Program-made: the position numbers and the translations under genes
Notes under the pieces: model-generated
The model's input: the letters and a program-made list of their open reading frames with translations, nothing else
Told to the model about the DNA's origin: nothing
Database searches by the model: none
Part shown: positions 7,404 to 15,437 of the stretch, one piece after another
How the letters are laid out: every line of letters starts with the position of its first letter
Position numbering within the stretch: the first letter of the stretch is position 1
NCBI GenBank assembly: GCA_944382775.1
Contig: CALWNI010000014.1
Coordinates: forward strand, 1 to 36,197
DNA: 36,197 bases
Reading direction: 5' to 3'
Source of the DNA: an uncultured Allofournierella sp.
Lineage (GTDB): Bacteria > Bacillota > Clostridia > Oscillospirales > Ruminococcaceae

Positions 7404-8294
7404 ATGAACAAAGCAATTGGCTTTTTGGTTGCACTTTCTGCCGTCATTGGCTTAACCGCCTGCGGCGAATCCGCAACCGAACATTCACAATCCATGCCCG
7501 AATCCCAAAGCAGCAGCATCGCAGGCAGTCAGCCGCAATACGCCGGTTCCGGTGCTACCACCGAAACCATGGAGGATTTAAAAGAGCAGCTGCTGGGCCG
7601 TTCTTCGGTTCCTTCTGCGCCAACGGCAAACGAACCCGGTGGACTCTCGGCACAAGAAAGTAAACCCGCACAGGCAGCCGCCCCGTCCCAAGCGTTTGCA
7701 GAGGGCGATTGGTCGCTTGTGCTGGTCAATGCCCAAAATCCGCTGCCGGAAACCTTTACGGTGGAAACCCAAGCCATTCCGGGCTACGATGACCGTCAGT
7801 TCGACGCACGAGCCGCACAAGCACTTGTTTCCATGTTGGATGCTGCGCAGGCGGACGGCTGTCACCTGTATCTGGTTTCGTCCTACCGCAGCGTTAGCCG
7901 TCAAACCGCTTTGTTTACCCGCAAAACCAATTTTTACAAAGCACAAGGCTACAGCCAACAAGATGCCGAAACCGAAGCGGCAAAACTTGTGGCACGCCCC
8001 GGAACGAGTGAGCATAACCTTGGGCTTGCAGCGGACATTGTCAGTGCCGACTGGTATCAAACCCACGATGATTTAACCGCCGACTTTGAAACCACCCAAG
8101 CATTTGCTTGGCTGCAAAACAATGCGGCCTCTTACGGGTTTATTCTGCGCTATCCCAACGGCAAACAAGCCATTACCGGCGTGGACTATGAGCCTTGGCA
8201 CTACCGCTATGTTGGCCCCACCGCCGCCGCACAAATTACCGCACAGCAATTGACCTTAGAAGAATACATCGAACAACGAGGCGAACACGCATGA
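7404..8294 (+). CDS. VanY-type D-alanyl-D-alanine carboxypeptidase, lipoprotein
   Basis: The 296-residue protein has a lipoprotein signal with lipobox LTAC (Cys20), a disordered Ser/Gln/Pro-rich linker to about residue 100, and a C-terminal VanY/M15 domain. The zinc ligands and catalytic Glu can be assigned as H204 (TSEHNLG), D211 (LAADIV), E263 and H266 (EPWHYR), with SSYRS at 159-163. Such enzymes trim the terminal D-Ala of peptidoglycan stem peptides at the outer membrane face. It could equally be a D,L- or L,D-endopeptidase of the same fold. The start is set by AAGGGAG. Its last four bases overlap the next gene (ATGA). Confidence 0.88.
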   Translation: MNKAIGFLVALSAVIGLTACGESATEHSQSMPESQSSSIAGSQPQYAGSGATTETMEDLKEQLLGRSSVPSAPTANEPGGLSAQESKPAQAAAPSQAFAEGDWSLVLVNAQNPLPETFTVETQAIPGYDDRQFDARAAQALVSMLDAAQADGCHLYLVSSYRSVSRQTALFTRKTNFYKAQGYSQQDAETEAAKLVARPGTSEHNLGLAADIVSADWYQTHDDLTADFETTQAFAWLQNNAASYGFILRYPNGKQAITGVDYEPWHYRYVGPTAAAQITAQQLTLEEYIEQRGEHA

Positions 8295-8989
8295 AGCAAC
8301 AACTAAAAAAATGGAGTCCTCTTATTGTTTTGTTGGCTTTAACGGTGGCAGGCACTGCTGCCACCGTTGTTTGGAGAAACGAAATTTGGGCCATTATTAC
8401 CAGCCAAGCCGCCCGTGACCATTTTATTGCATGGGTGCAAAGCAAAGGCATTTGGGGTATTTTGGTTTTTCTTGCCTTACAGATACTACAGGTTGTGGTG
8501 GCTGTACTGCCCGGTGAACCGGTTGAACTAATGGCCGGTGCCTTGTTTGGTCCCATTGGCGGTTTGCTGATTTGCCTAACCGGAGTACTGTTGGGCAGCT
8601 GCTTTATCTACGCCTTTATGAAGATGCTTGGTGCAAAAGCCCTGCCTTTGGAAGCCTTAAAAAAATATCATTTTTTACAAGATGAACGCAAAGCCCGACG
8701 GGCCCTTTATCTGTTGTTTTTTCTGCCCGGAATCCCTAAGGATATGCTAACCTACGCGGGGCCGTTTTTCCCCATTCGTGCCGGTGAGTTTTTCTTTATC
8801 TCCACCCTGGCACGTATTCCCAGCATTGTTACCAGCACCATTGCCGGGTCCAGCTTAATGGAGGGACAGATTTGGCTGCCCATTGTAATTTTTATCATAA
8901 TGGGCATTGCAGGTTTGGCTTGTATCTATTTTGAAAACCGTATTTTAAACTGGCTGCATGGGCATATGAAACACAAATCAAACAGCTGA
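8291..8989 (+). CDS. TVP38/TMEM64-family (VTT domain) membrane protein
   Basis: The 232-residue integral membrane protein has a VTT (SNARE-associated/DedA-like) domain. Visible hallmarks are an N-terminal membrane helix, the reentrant-type segment VVAVLPGEPVELMAGALFGPIGG and the later FFLPGIPKDMLTYAGPFFPI. Related proteins are lipid scramblases or transporters; the substrate here is unknown. It overlaps the preceding VanY-type gene by ATGA, so the two are co-translated and may serve the same cell-envelope process. The longer frame (from 8195) is only the overlap with the VanY gene. No terminator is obvious after it. Confidence 0.88.
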   Translation: MKQQLKKWSPLIVLLALTVAGTAATVVWRNEIWAIITSQAARDHFIAWVQSKGIWGILVFLALQILQVVVAVLPGEPVELMAGALFGPIGGLLICLTGVLLGSCFIYAFMKMLGAKALPLEALKKYHFLQDERKARRALYLLFFLPGIPKDMLTYAGPFFPIRAGEFFFISTLARIPSIVTSTIAGSSLMEGQIWLPIVIFIIMGIAGLACIYFENRILNWLHGHMKHKSNS

Positions 8990-9137
8990 TTTTAGGTTTA
9001 CAACTGTATCATTATTTTGTCTGATTACTGGTCTTTTGAAAGGTTCTATGCTACAATTGGATTATTATAAGGTATTTTGGCGTCCGATGAAAGTTGTGAT
9101 TGCAGCGGTACTGTAACGCAAAAGGAGTGTATTGACT

Positions 9138-10007
9138 ATGGCCGATTATGTACTGTTTACAGACTCTACCACCGACCTGTCTGTACTGTTAATTCAAGAA
9201 TTAGGCATTGAAGTGTTGCCGTTGTCGTTCACATTAAACGACATGACCTACAAAAACTACCCCGATAATCGGGAGCTTTCCGCCTCTGATTTTTACAACC
9301 AGCTGCGCTCCGGCAGTATGTGCACCACCAGTCAGCTGAATCAGAACGATTTTATTACCGCGTTCACTCCTGTATTGCAACAAGGCAAAGACATTTTGTA
9401 TCTGGCTTTTTCCAGCGGATTATCCGGTACTTACAATTCGGCACGCTTAGCAGCCGAAGACCTGCGGGAACAATTTCCCGAACGCACCATTGCGGTTGTG
9501 GATACTCTGCAAGCCAGCATGGGCGAAGGCTTATTGGTTTACTATGCGGCTTGCTTGAAAAACGAGGGCAAAAGCCTGCAAGAAGTGGTGGACTGGATTA
9601 CAGAAAACGGGCAATCCATCTGCGCCTGGTTCACCGTAGATGACCTGATGTTTTTAAAGCGTGGCGGCCGTGTAAGCGGTGCTGCTGCTGTGGCAGGAAC
9701 ATTGCTGGGCATTAAGCCCATTTTGCATGTGGATGCCGAGGGTCATCTGATTCCCATGGAAAAAATCCGCGGACGCAAAGCAAGCTTAGATGCACTGGTA
9801 AAACATTTTGAAGCCAGCACCTTTGACCGCAGCGAACAAGTTGTGTTTGTAAGCCACGGCGATTGTTTGGACGACTGCCAGTATGTGGCGGACAAAATTT
9901 CTGCACTGGGTGTAAAGCGGGTTTGCATTTCCACCATCGGCCCCGTAATCGGCGCCCATTCCGGCCCCGGTACGGTTGCACTGTTTTTCCGTGGTCAAAA
10001 CCGTTAA
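9138..10007 (+). CDS. DegV family fatty-acid-binding protein
   Basis: DegV (FakB-like) proteins bind a fatty acid and, with a FakA kinase, feed exogenous fatty acids into phospholipid synthesis. The 289-residue chain has the N-terminal TDSTTDL motif, the central FSSGLSGTYNSA with the ligand-carboxylate Ser residues, KRGGRVSGA, and the C-terminal GAHSGPGTVALFF. The ATG at 9138 is 10 nt after AAAGGAG; a TTG at 9132 is too close. No kinase gene is nearby. A TGCTACAAT extended -10 at 9049-9057 may be its promoter, but no good -35 is present. Which lipid it binds cannot be told. Confidence 0.92.
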   Translation: MADYVLFTDSTTDLSVLLIQELGIEVLPLSFTLNDMTYKNYPDNRELSASDFYNQLRSGSMCTTSQLNQNDFITAFTPVLQQGKDILYLAFSSGLSGTYNSARLAAEDLREQFPERTIAVVDTLQASMGEGLLVYYAACLKNEGKSLQEVVDWITENGQSICAWFTVDDLMFLKRGGRVSGAAAVAGTLLGIKPILHVDAEGHLIPMEKIRGRKASLDALVKHFEASTFDRSEQVVFVSHGDCLDDCQYVADKISALGVKRVCISTIGPVIGAHSGPGTVALFFRGQNR

Positions 10008-10017
10008 TTTTTACAAC

Positions 10018-10052
10018 AAAAAAGCCTGCCGCATTGCGGCAGGCTTTTTTCT
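10018..10052. terminator. Bidirectional terminator between degV-family gene and dapH
   Basis: A perfect 15-bp stem, AAAAAAGCCTGCCGC with GCGGCAGGCTTTTTT, around an ATT loop. It serves both converging genes. Confidence 0.92.
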
Positions 10053-10054
10053 TA

Positions 10055-10747
10055 TTACAGGGTACGCAGAGCATCCTGCAAAGCAGTTTTTTGCGAAGTC
10101 TTATCGTCCTTTTGCTTGATGATGCGAGCGGGTACACCGGCAACCACTGCACCGGCAGGAACGTCTTCAATAACAATGCTGCCGGCTGCTACAACGGCAC
10201 CTTCGCCGATGCGAACACCCTCGATTACCACAGCATTTGCGCCAATCAAAACATCGTCTTCTACAATAACGGGAGTTGCACTTGCAGGCTCAATTACACC
10301 TGCCAATACTGCACCTGCACCCACGTGGCAACGCTTGCCCACGGTAGCACGGCCGCCCAATACAGCACCCATATCAATCATGGTGCCGTCGCCGATGACT
10401 GCGCCAATGTTGATGATTGCACCCATCATGATAACGGCAGCATTACCGATTTCCACCTGCTCACGAATGATTGCACCGGGCTCAATGCGGGCGTTGATGT
10501 TTTTCATATCCAGCAGAGGAATGGCGGAGTTTCGGCAGTTGTTTTCCACTACCATATCCTCAATTTTATCGGCATTTGCCTCCAGAATGGGGCCCAGTTC
10601 CTTCCAGTCGCCAAATACGGTTTTTGCGCCATTGCCAAACACCTTAGCGGTGCCGTAGTCGATGGGCTCTTTTTCCTGAATGGTTACTTTTACGGGAGTC
10701 TTTTTCTCTGCGTTTGCAATGTATTGAATAATCTGTTCTGCATTCAT
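10055..10747 (-). CDS. dapH: 2,3,4,5-tetrahydropyridine-2,6-dicarboxylate N-acetyltransferase
   Basis: DapH acetylates tetrahydrodipicolinate, opening the acetyl branch of diaminopimelate/lysine synthesis. The 230-residue chain has an N-terminal alpha domain with DYGTAKVFG and a left-handed beta-helix made of hexapeptide repeats (residues about 85-205, e.g. [54 protein letters not shown]). CoA and acetyl transfer are expected rather than succinyl transfer because the whole chain is DapH/YkuQ-like. Ribosome site AAAGGTGG. It is divergent from an M20 deacetylase that would act two steps later. Confidence 0.95.
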   Translation of the reverse strand: MNAEQIIQYIANAEKKTPVKVTIQEKEPIDYGTAKVFGNGAKTVFGDWKELGPILEANADKIEDMVVENNCRNSAIPLLDMKNINARIEPGAIIREQVEIGNAAVIMMGAIINIGAVIGDGTMIDMGAVLGGRATVGKRCHVGAGAVLAGVIEPASATPVIVEDDVLIGANAVVIEGVRIGEGAVVAAGSIVIEDVPAGAVVAGVPARIIKQKDDKTSQKTALQDALRTL

Positions 10748-10780
10748 GATTCAAATACCACCTTTGTATCAATTTGGTTT

Positions 10781-10809
10781 ATTATCTCATATTTTATACA
10801 GCGTTTCAA
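10781..10809 (-). promoter_or_regulatory. Promoter of dapH
   Basis: On the minus strand TTGAAA (10809-10804), a 17-bp spacer and GATAAT (10786-10781), preceded by TGA (TGn extension). The predicted leader is under 30 nt, so no lysine riboswitch fits. Confidence 0.65.
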
Positions 10810-10890
10810 ACCCTGTTTGCCATTTTATTGATTTTCGGCGAAAATATTATTTCACTGCGCAATGTTTCCCCTGTTATGGTGATGAAATCA

Positions 10891-10919
10891 TTGTGTATTT
10901 TACACCCTACCCTTATAAT
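10891..10919 (+). promoter_or_regulatory. Promoter of the M20 deacetylase gene
   Basis: TTGTGT (10891-10896), a 17-bp spacer and the consensus TATAAT (10914-10919). The leader is about 25 nt and ends in the ribosome site AAAGGGGG. Confidence 0.7.
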
Positions 10920-10950
10920 AAGAAACAAACTTGATAAAGGGGGTTCACCC

Positions 10951-12051
10951 ATGCAGCAGCTGTTAACCGGCTACCGCCGTGATTTACACCAAATTCCCGA
11001 AACTGATTTTGATTTGCCCAAAACGCTGGCTTATATTCGCCATGTGTTAGAGCAGTATCCCTGCACCATTACCACACCCTGCAAAAGCACCCTGTGTGCC
11101 TATTTTGACGCAGGCAAACCCAAAACAACCGCTTTTCGTGCAGACATGGACGCCTTGCCCATTCAGGAACGCAGCCAACCGGACTATGTTTCCCAACATG
11201 CAGGCAAAATGCACGCCTGTGGTCACGATGGCCATATGGCTATGGTATTGGCTTTGGCTCAATCGGTAACCGAGCGCATCCATGAGCTGCCCCGCAACGT
11301 GTTGCTTGTGTTTCAACCTGCCGAAGAAACCACCGGCGGTGCCCGCCTGGTGTGCGAAAGCGGTGTGTTTGAGCAATACCACTGCGACCGCATTATTGGC
11401 TGGCATCTCTGGCCGGATCTGCCCAAAGGAGTCATCGCCAGCCGACCTGGACCGCTGCTGGCGCGTTCCAGCGAAGTTACCGTTACCATTGACGGAAAAA
11501 GCAGCCACATTGCCAAGGCCGACGAAGGCGCCGATGCCCTGTACTCGGCTGTACGGTTTGTATGCGAAGCCTACCGCCGCTTGGAAACCTTGGGCGATGC
11601 CGAGGAACGTCGCCTGCTGAAATTCGGAAAGCTGGAAAGCGGCAGCGCACGCAATGCCATTAGTGCCAAAAGCCAACTGCTGGGCAGCTTGCGTGTATAT
11701 TCCCAATCCATGTTTGACAGTGCCGTTTCGATGCTGAAACAGCTGGCACAGGAAATCGAGCAGGAAACCGGCTGCCGTTTTACCCTGCATTTTTCCGAAG
11801 GCTATCCCCCTGTCATTAACGATGCCGATTTGTTTGCATTGGCAAGCAAAGCATTGCCCGAACTGGAGTATCTGCCCGAGCCCTTGATGATTGCAGAGGA
11901 TTTTTCCTTTTATCAGCAACATTTGCCCGGCTTGTTTTTGCTGCTTGGCACCGGCAGCGAAACACCGCTGCATGCAGATGTATTTGACTTTGACGAAACG
12001 GTACTTTCCATTGGTTTGCAGGCAGATGAACGCTTATTGTATTTAGAGTAA
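10951..12051 (+). CDS. M20 family amidohydrolase, probable N-acetyldiaminopimelate deacetylase
   Basis: This 366-residue metallopeptidase-like hydrolase belongs to the M20D amidohydrolase family (IAA-amino-acid hydrolase/YkuR type). Visible metal-site motifs are FRADMDALPIQE, MHACGHDGHM, FQPAEETTGGA, and the late PLMIAEDFSFYQQ. The neighbouring dapH suggests that it removes the acetyl group from N-acetyl-LL-diaminopimelate; the sequence alone cannot exclude another N-acyl amino acid. The ATG at 10951 follows AAAGGGGG; the open frame further upstream runs through its own promoter and is not used. Confidence 0.88.
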   Translation: MQQLLTGYRRDLHQIPETDFDLPKTLAYIRHVLEQYPCTITTPCKSTLCAYFDAGKPKTTAFRADMDALPIQERSQPDYVSQHAGKMHACGHDGHMAMVLALAQSVTERIHELPRNVLLVFQPAEETTGGARLVCESGVFEQYHCDRIIGWHLWPDLPKGVIASRPGPLLARSSEVTVTIDGKSSHIAKADEGADALYSAVRFVCEAYRRLETLGDAEERRLLKFGKLESGSARNAISAKSQLLGSLRVYSQSMFDSAVSMLKQLAQEIEQETGCRFTLHFSEGYPPVINDADLFALASKALPELEYLPEPLMIAEDFSFYQQHLPGLFLLLGTGSETPLHADVFDFDETVLSIGLQADERLLYLE

Positions 12052-12054
12052 ACT

Positions 12055-12097
12055 AAAAACACGCAGCCGCTCAAAACGCGCGGCTGCGTGTTTTTTT
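12055..12097. terminator. Bidirectional terminator between the M20 deacetylase and the aminotransferase
   Basis: ACACGCAGCCGC pairs with GCGGCTGCGTGT around a 9-nt loop, with A-run before and T7 after. It serves both converging genes. Confidence 0.9.
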
Positions 12098-12098
12098 C

Positions 12099-13235
12099 TT
12101 ATAAAGATTGCAAAAACTGCTCCAGACGGTCCAGACCCTTTTGCAATTCTTGTTCTGCACAGCAATAGGAAAGGCGGATATACCCTTCGCAGCCAAAGCA
12201 GCTGCCCGGTACGGTTGCAACGCCTGCTTGCTGAATCAAACGGGTACAAAATTCCTCACTGCTCAGCCCGTACTGTTCAATGCTGGGAAAAATATAGAAT
12301 GCACCTTCCGGCTTGTTGACCTTCATGCCCATTTCACACAAGCGGTTGTACACCAAATCTCGCCGTTTTTGATAGCTTTGCTGCATTGCGGTAATGTCGC
12401 TTTGTAAAGCAGTTACGCACGCCTTTTGGGTAAAGCTGGTTACCGAAACCACGCTGTACTGGTGTACCTTTTGAATCTGCTGCTTGACCGCCTGTTCTGC
12501 CATAAGCCAGCCCAACCGCCAACCGGTCATGGCATAGGGTTTGGAAAAGCTATCAATGACAATGATGTTTTCCTTTAAGTCCGGATAGCAAACCGCAAAC
12601 CGCTGAAACTGGTCGGTATACGCCAGTTGATTGTATACGTCATCACAAATCACATAAATGCCCTTTTCCCGTGCCAATTGCGCCACTGCCTGCAAGGAAG
12701 CCTCGTTGTAAATGCATCCGGTGGGATTGTTGGGTGAGATCAGCACAATCGCCTTTGTCTTTTCACTTACCACGCTTTGCAGTGACTCGGCATCAATCTG
12801 AAAATCACACGGAGCCGTGTTAAGTGGAACATATCGACCTCGGCACAGACCGACAATGGATTCATACAGCCCAAAAGCAGGTGTGGGCACAATTACTTCG
12901 TCCCCCGGATTGAGCAGGGCGGTAAAGGTGCTAAACAACGCTTCGGTTGCACCGCAGGTTACAATGATTTCATCGGGCGGATAGTGCAGCCCCTGCTGTT
13001 CTGCCTGTTGGGATAACGCCTGTAACAGATATTCCTGCCCATTGTTGGGCGGATAGTGGGTTTCGCCCGCTTGTAGGGATTCCACCACCTGTTCACAAAT
13101 GGAGGCCGAAGTGTCAAATTCCGGCTCGCCCAGTGTGAGCATAACACAGCCCGGTTTTTGCTTTGCCATTGCGGTAAAACGGCGGATTCCGGATAACTGT
13201 AAGTTATCCAGTGCGGTATTCATCGGTAATCTCAT
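12099..13235 (-). CDS. Class I PLP-dependent aminotransferase, possibly N-acetyl-LL-diaminopimelate aminotransferase (PatA-like)
   Basis: The 378-residue fold-type I aminotransferase has the N-terminal GEPEFDT, ISPNNPTG (residues 167-174), the PLP-phosphate region, and Schiff-base Lys232 in DSFSKPYAMTGWRLGW. It resembles the PatA/aspartate aminotransferase subgroup. Its position beside dapH and the M20 deacetylase supports the missing middle step of the acetyl-DAP branch (N-acetyl-2-amino-6-oxopimelate to N-acetyl-LL-DAP); this role is inference. It could instead be a general aspartate or aromatic aminotransferase. I start at the ATG at 13235, preceded by GGGAGGTACC; the longer frame has no ribosome site. 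Confidence 0.88.
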   Translation of the reverse strand: MRLPMNTALDNLQLSGIRRFTAMAKQKPGCVMLTLGEPEFDTSASICEQVVESLQAGETHYPPNNGQEYLLQALSQQAEQQGLHYPPDEIIVTCGATEALFSTFTALLNPGDEVIVPTPAFGLYESIVGLCRGRYVPLNTAPCDFQIDAESLQSVVSEKTKAIVLISPNNPTGCIYNEASLQAVAQLAREKGIYVICDDVYNQLAYTDQFQRFAVCYPDLKENIIVIDSFSKPYAMTGWRLGWLMAEQAVKQQIQKVHQYSVVSVTSFTQKACVTALQSDITAMQQSYQKRRDLVYNRLCEMGMKVNKPEGAFYIFPSIEQYGLSSEEFCTRLIQQAGVATVPGSCFGCEGYIRLSYCCAEQELQKGLDRLEQFLQSL

Positions 13236-13271
13236 GCTGGTACCTCCCACATCAATCGCTTTTATTTTATG

Positions 13272-13280
13272 AGTATACCA
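13272..13280 (-). promoter_or_regulatory. Extended -10 promoter of the aminotransferase
   Basis: On the minus strand TGGTATACT. The -35 region is poor. It lies about 35 bp upstream of the start codon and after the ptsI terminator. Confidence 0.4.
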
Positions 13281-13302
13281 CATTTGCCCTTTGTTGCGGC
13301 AT

Positions 13303-13333
13303 AAAAAAGAGGAGCGAACCGCTCCTCTTTTTT
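13303..13333 (-). terminator. Terminator of the fruR-fruK-fruA-ptsH-ptsI operon
   Basis: AAAAAAGAGGAGC pairs perfectly with GCTCCTCTTTTTT around a 5-nt loop, immediately after the ptsI stop. Confidence 0.92.
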
Positions 13334-13334
13334 A

Positions 13335-15044
13335 TCACTTTTTAATCATGGAATTCAGATAGCCTTGGATACCCTTTACGCTGGACAACGCCATGGCTTC
13401 TGCCTGTACGTCATCGGCTTCCTGTGCGCTCCACAAACTAATGGTACGTCTGGTTGCAAGTACTGCGCTTGCGCTCACGCTGAACTCATCCAAGCCCCAT
13501 GCCAGCAACAGCGGAATCAACGCAGGGTCGGCAGCTGCTTCACCGCACATACCAACCGGAATGCCTGCATTGCGTGCGGCGTGGATTACATGACGGATGC
13601 TGCGCAATACCGCAGGATGGAAGTGGGTGTACAACGGTGCCACATCCGGGTTTCCGCGGTCTACCGCCAAGGTGTACTGGGTTAAATCGTTGGTACCAAT
13701 GCTGAAGAAGGCAGCTTCCTGTGCCAGCAAATCTGCAATTTGGCTTGCGGCAGGGGTTTCGATCATAATGCCCACTTCGGCATCTGCATCAAAGGGCAAG
13801 CCTTCTGCTGCCAATTCCTTTTTGGCTTTTTCCAACATTGCCTTTGCCGCACGGATTTCCTCTAAACCGGTAACCAACGGCAGCATAATCTTAATGTTTT
13901 TATGGTCTGCACCTGCACGCAGCAACGCACGCAGCTGCACCATATAGGTTTCGGGGGTATCCAAGCAGTAGCGGATGGCGCGATGACCCAAGAAGGGGTT
14001 TTCCTCTTTTTTCATGTTCAGATAAGGAATCTCCTTATCGCCGCCCACATCCAAGGTACGGATGATAACCTCTTTGCCTGCAAACAATGCCGATACCTGA
14101 CGATATGCGTTCATCTGCTCTTCTTCGCTGGGCAGGCTATCACGGTCCATGAACAAGAACTCGGTACGGAACAAACCAATGCCCTCGGCACCTTTTTCCA
14201 AGGCTGCCTGTGCATCTTCCGGTTTGCCGATGTTTGCATACAAGGCTACCTTTGTGCCGTCTGCGTTGACGGTGGGCTGATTCAGATATGCTTTCAGCAT
14301 TTGACGCTGCTGCTCAAACTCTTCCTGGCGCTTTTTGTAATCGCCCAAGGTGCGCTCATCCGGATTAACGTATACATGGCCCAGTTCGCCGTCCATGGCA
14401 ATGGCATCGCCGTTTTGAATGGTGTCTGCCACCCCTTCAATGCCCAGTACTGCCGGAATTTCCAGCGCACGGGCCAAAATGGCAGAGTGACTGGTGCGTC
14501 CGCCGATTTCGGTAATAATGCCCACCACGTTTTCGCGGCTGATGCCTACGGTCATGCTGGGGGTAAAATCTTTTGCAATAATCACAGTACCTGCCGGCAC
14601 CTGTGCCAAATCGATATCATCCAGCCCCATTAACTGCTTGAGCAAACGTGCCCGCAAATCGCCGATATCGGTGGCGCGCTGGCGCATCATCTCATCTTCC
14701 ATGGAGCGGAACATGGCAATAAAGCTTTGGCAAACGGTATCCACCGCTGCTTCGGCGGTATTGCCTGCCGCAATTTGCTCCTCCATTTGACCCATCATAA
14801 AGGGGTCGCTCAGCATCATAATCTGACCGGAAAGGATTTCTGCCGCATGGGCACCAACCTTTTCTGTCATGGAAGTTGCCATTGCCTGCAACCGCTCGCT
14901 TACCTGTTCTGCTGCTGCGGAAAGACGTTGCTTCTCCTCGGCTTCACCGGAAAATTTTACACCGGAAAAATCCAATACTTGTTCTTTTACAACCAAGGCA
15001 TGGCCAATGCCCACACCTGCGGATGCTCCTGTACCTTTTAACAT
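13335..15044 (-). CDS. ptsI: Phosphoenolpyruvate-protein phosphotransferase (PTS Enzyme I)
   Basis: Enzyme I takes phosphate from phosphoenolpyruvate and passes it to HPr. The 569-residue chain is of standard length. The phosphorylated His is H186 in GGRTSHSAILARALEIPAV; the PEP-binding half shows GLFRTEFLFMDRD, RTLDVGGDKEIPYL, MIETPAAS, GTNDLTQYTLAVDRGN and PVGMCGEAA with the catalytic Cys. All key residues are present, so this is the working general Enzyme I. I start at the ATG at 15044, which stands 11 nt after AAAGGAG; an ATG at 15053 is only 2 nt away from it. It is the last gene of the fructose operon, separated from ptsH by a strong hairpin. Confidence 0.96.
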   Translation of the reverse strand: MLKGTGASAGVGIGHALVVKEQVLDFSGVKFSGEAEEKQRLSAAAEQVSERLQAMATSMTEKVGAHAAEILSGQIMMLSDPFMMGQMEEQIAAGNTAEAAVDTVCQSFIAMFRSMEDEMMRQRATDIGDLRARLLKQLMGLDDIDLAQVPAGTVIIAKDFTPSMTVGISRENVVGIITEIGGRTSHSAILARALEIPAVLGIEGVADTIQNGDAIAMDGELGHVYVNPDERTLGDYKKRQEEFEQQRQMLKAYLNQPTVNADGTKVALYANIGKPEDAQAALEKGAEGIGLFRTEFLFMDRDSLPSEEEQMNAYRQVSALFAGKEVIIRTLDVGGDKEIPYLNMKKEENPFLGHRAIRYCLDTPETYMVQLRALLRAGADHKNIKIMLPLVTGLEEIRAAKAMLEKAKKELAAEGLPFDADAEVGIMIETPAASQIADLLAQEAAFFSIGTNDLTQYTLAVDRGNPDVAPLYTHFHPAVLRSIRHVIHAARNAGIPVGMCGEAAADPALIPLLLAWGLDEFSVSASAVLATRRTISLWSAQEADDVQAEAMALSSVKGIQGYLNSMIKK

Positions 15045-15079
15045 GAACTCCATTGCTCCTTTCAAACATCGATTGACAA

Positions 15080-15115
15080 AAGGCCTCGGTCTGCCTTATG
15101 GCAGGCCGAGGCCTT
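15080..15115 (-). terminator. Intercistronic hairpin between ptsH and ptsI (possible attenuator or mRNA-stability element)
   Basis: A 16-bp stem (15080-15095 with 15100-15115; one G-U pair) has a 4-nt loop. On the minus strand it is followed by only four T (TTTTGTC), so termination would be partial. It begins 15 bp after the ptsH stop and ends 36 bp before the ptsI start. Confidence 0.7.
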
Positions 15116-15129
15116 ACAATGCTTATTGC

Positions 15130-15393
15130 TTATTCGCCCAGGCCGCTCTCAATCAGCTCGATTGCCTTGTTCAGTGCAGCTTCTTCATCTGCACCGTTGC
15201 AACGAACTTCCAGCTCGCTGCCGCACTTCAGGCAAGCTGCCATCAGGTTCATAATGCTTTTTGCGTTGATTTCTTTGTCGTTGAATACCAGCATTACATC
15301 GCTGTTAAACTTCATCATTTCCTGGGCAAACATGCCGGCAGGACGCATATGCATACCCATGGGATTTACGATTTTTGTCATTTTGCTTACCAT
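15130..15393 (-). CDS. ptsH: HPr phosphocarrier protein
   Basis: HPr relays phosphate from Enzyme I to the IIA domains. The 87-residue chain has the phospho-His at H15 in NPMGMHMRPAGMF and the regulatory Ser46 in NAKSIMNL, so HPr kinase control is possible. The usual active-site consensus is G-L/I-HARPA; here Met replaces the residue on each side of His (MHM), a variant worth noting. The ATG at 15393 follows TTAAGGAGAAG. It lies 44 bp after fruA and is followed by a strong hairpin before ptsI. A long overlapping frame upstream (from 15693) is a shadow of fruA. Confidence 0.95.
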   Translation of the reverse strand: MVSKMTKIVNPMGMHMRPAGMFAQEMMKFNSDVMLVFNDKEINAKSIMNLMAACLKCGSELEVRCNGADEEAALNKAIELIESGLGE

Positions 15394-15437
15394 AATAAAC
15401 TTCTCCTTAAAGCTAATTTTTATTGTTTGTAAAAGGT

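Noticed and set aside
9863-10831. Plus-strand frame of 322 codons across dapH
   Set aside because: It runs through a terminator and antisense to the hexapeptide-repeat gene; the Cys/Asn/Thr-rich product is a shadow.
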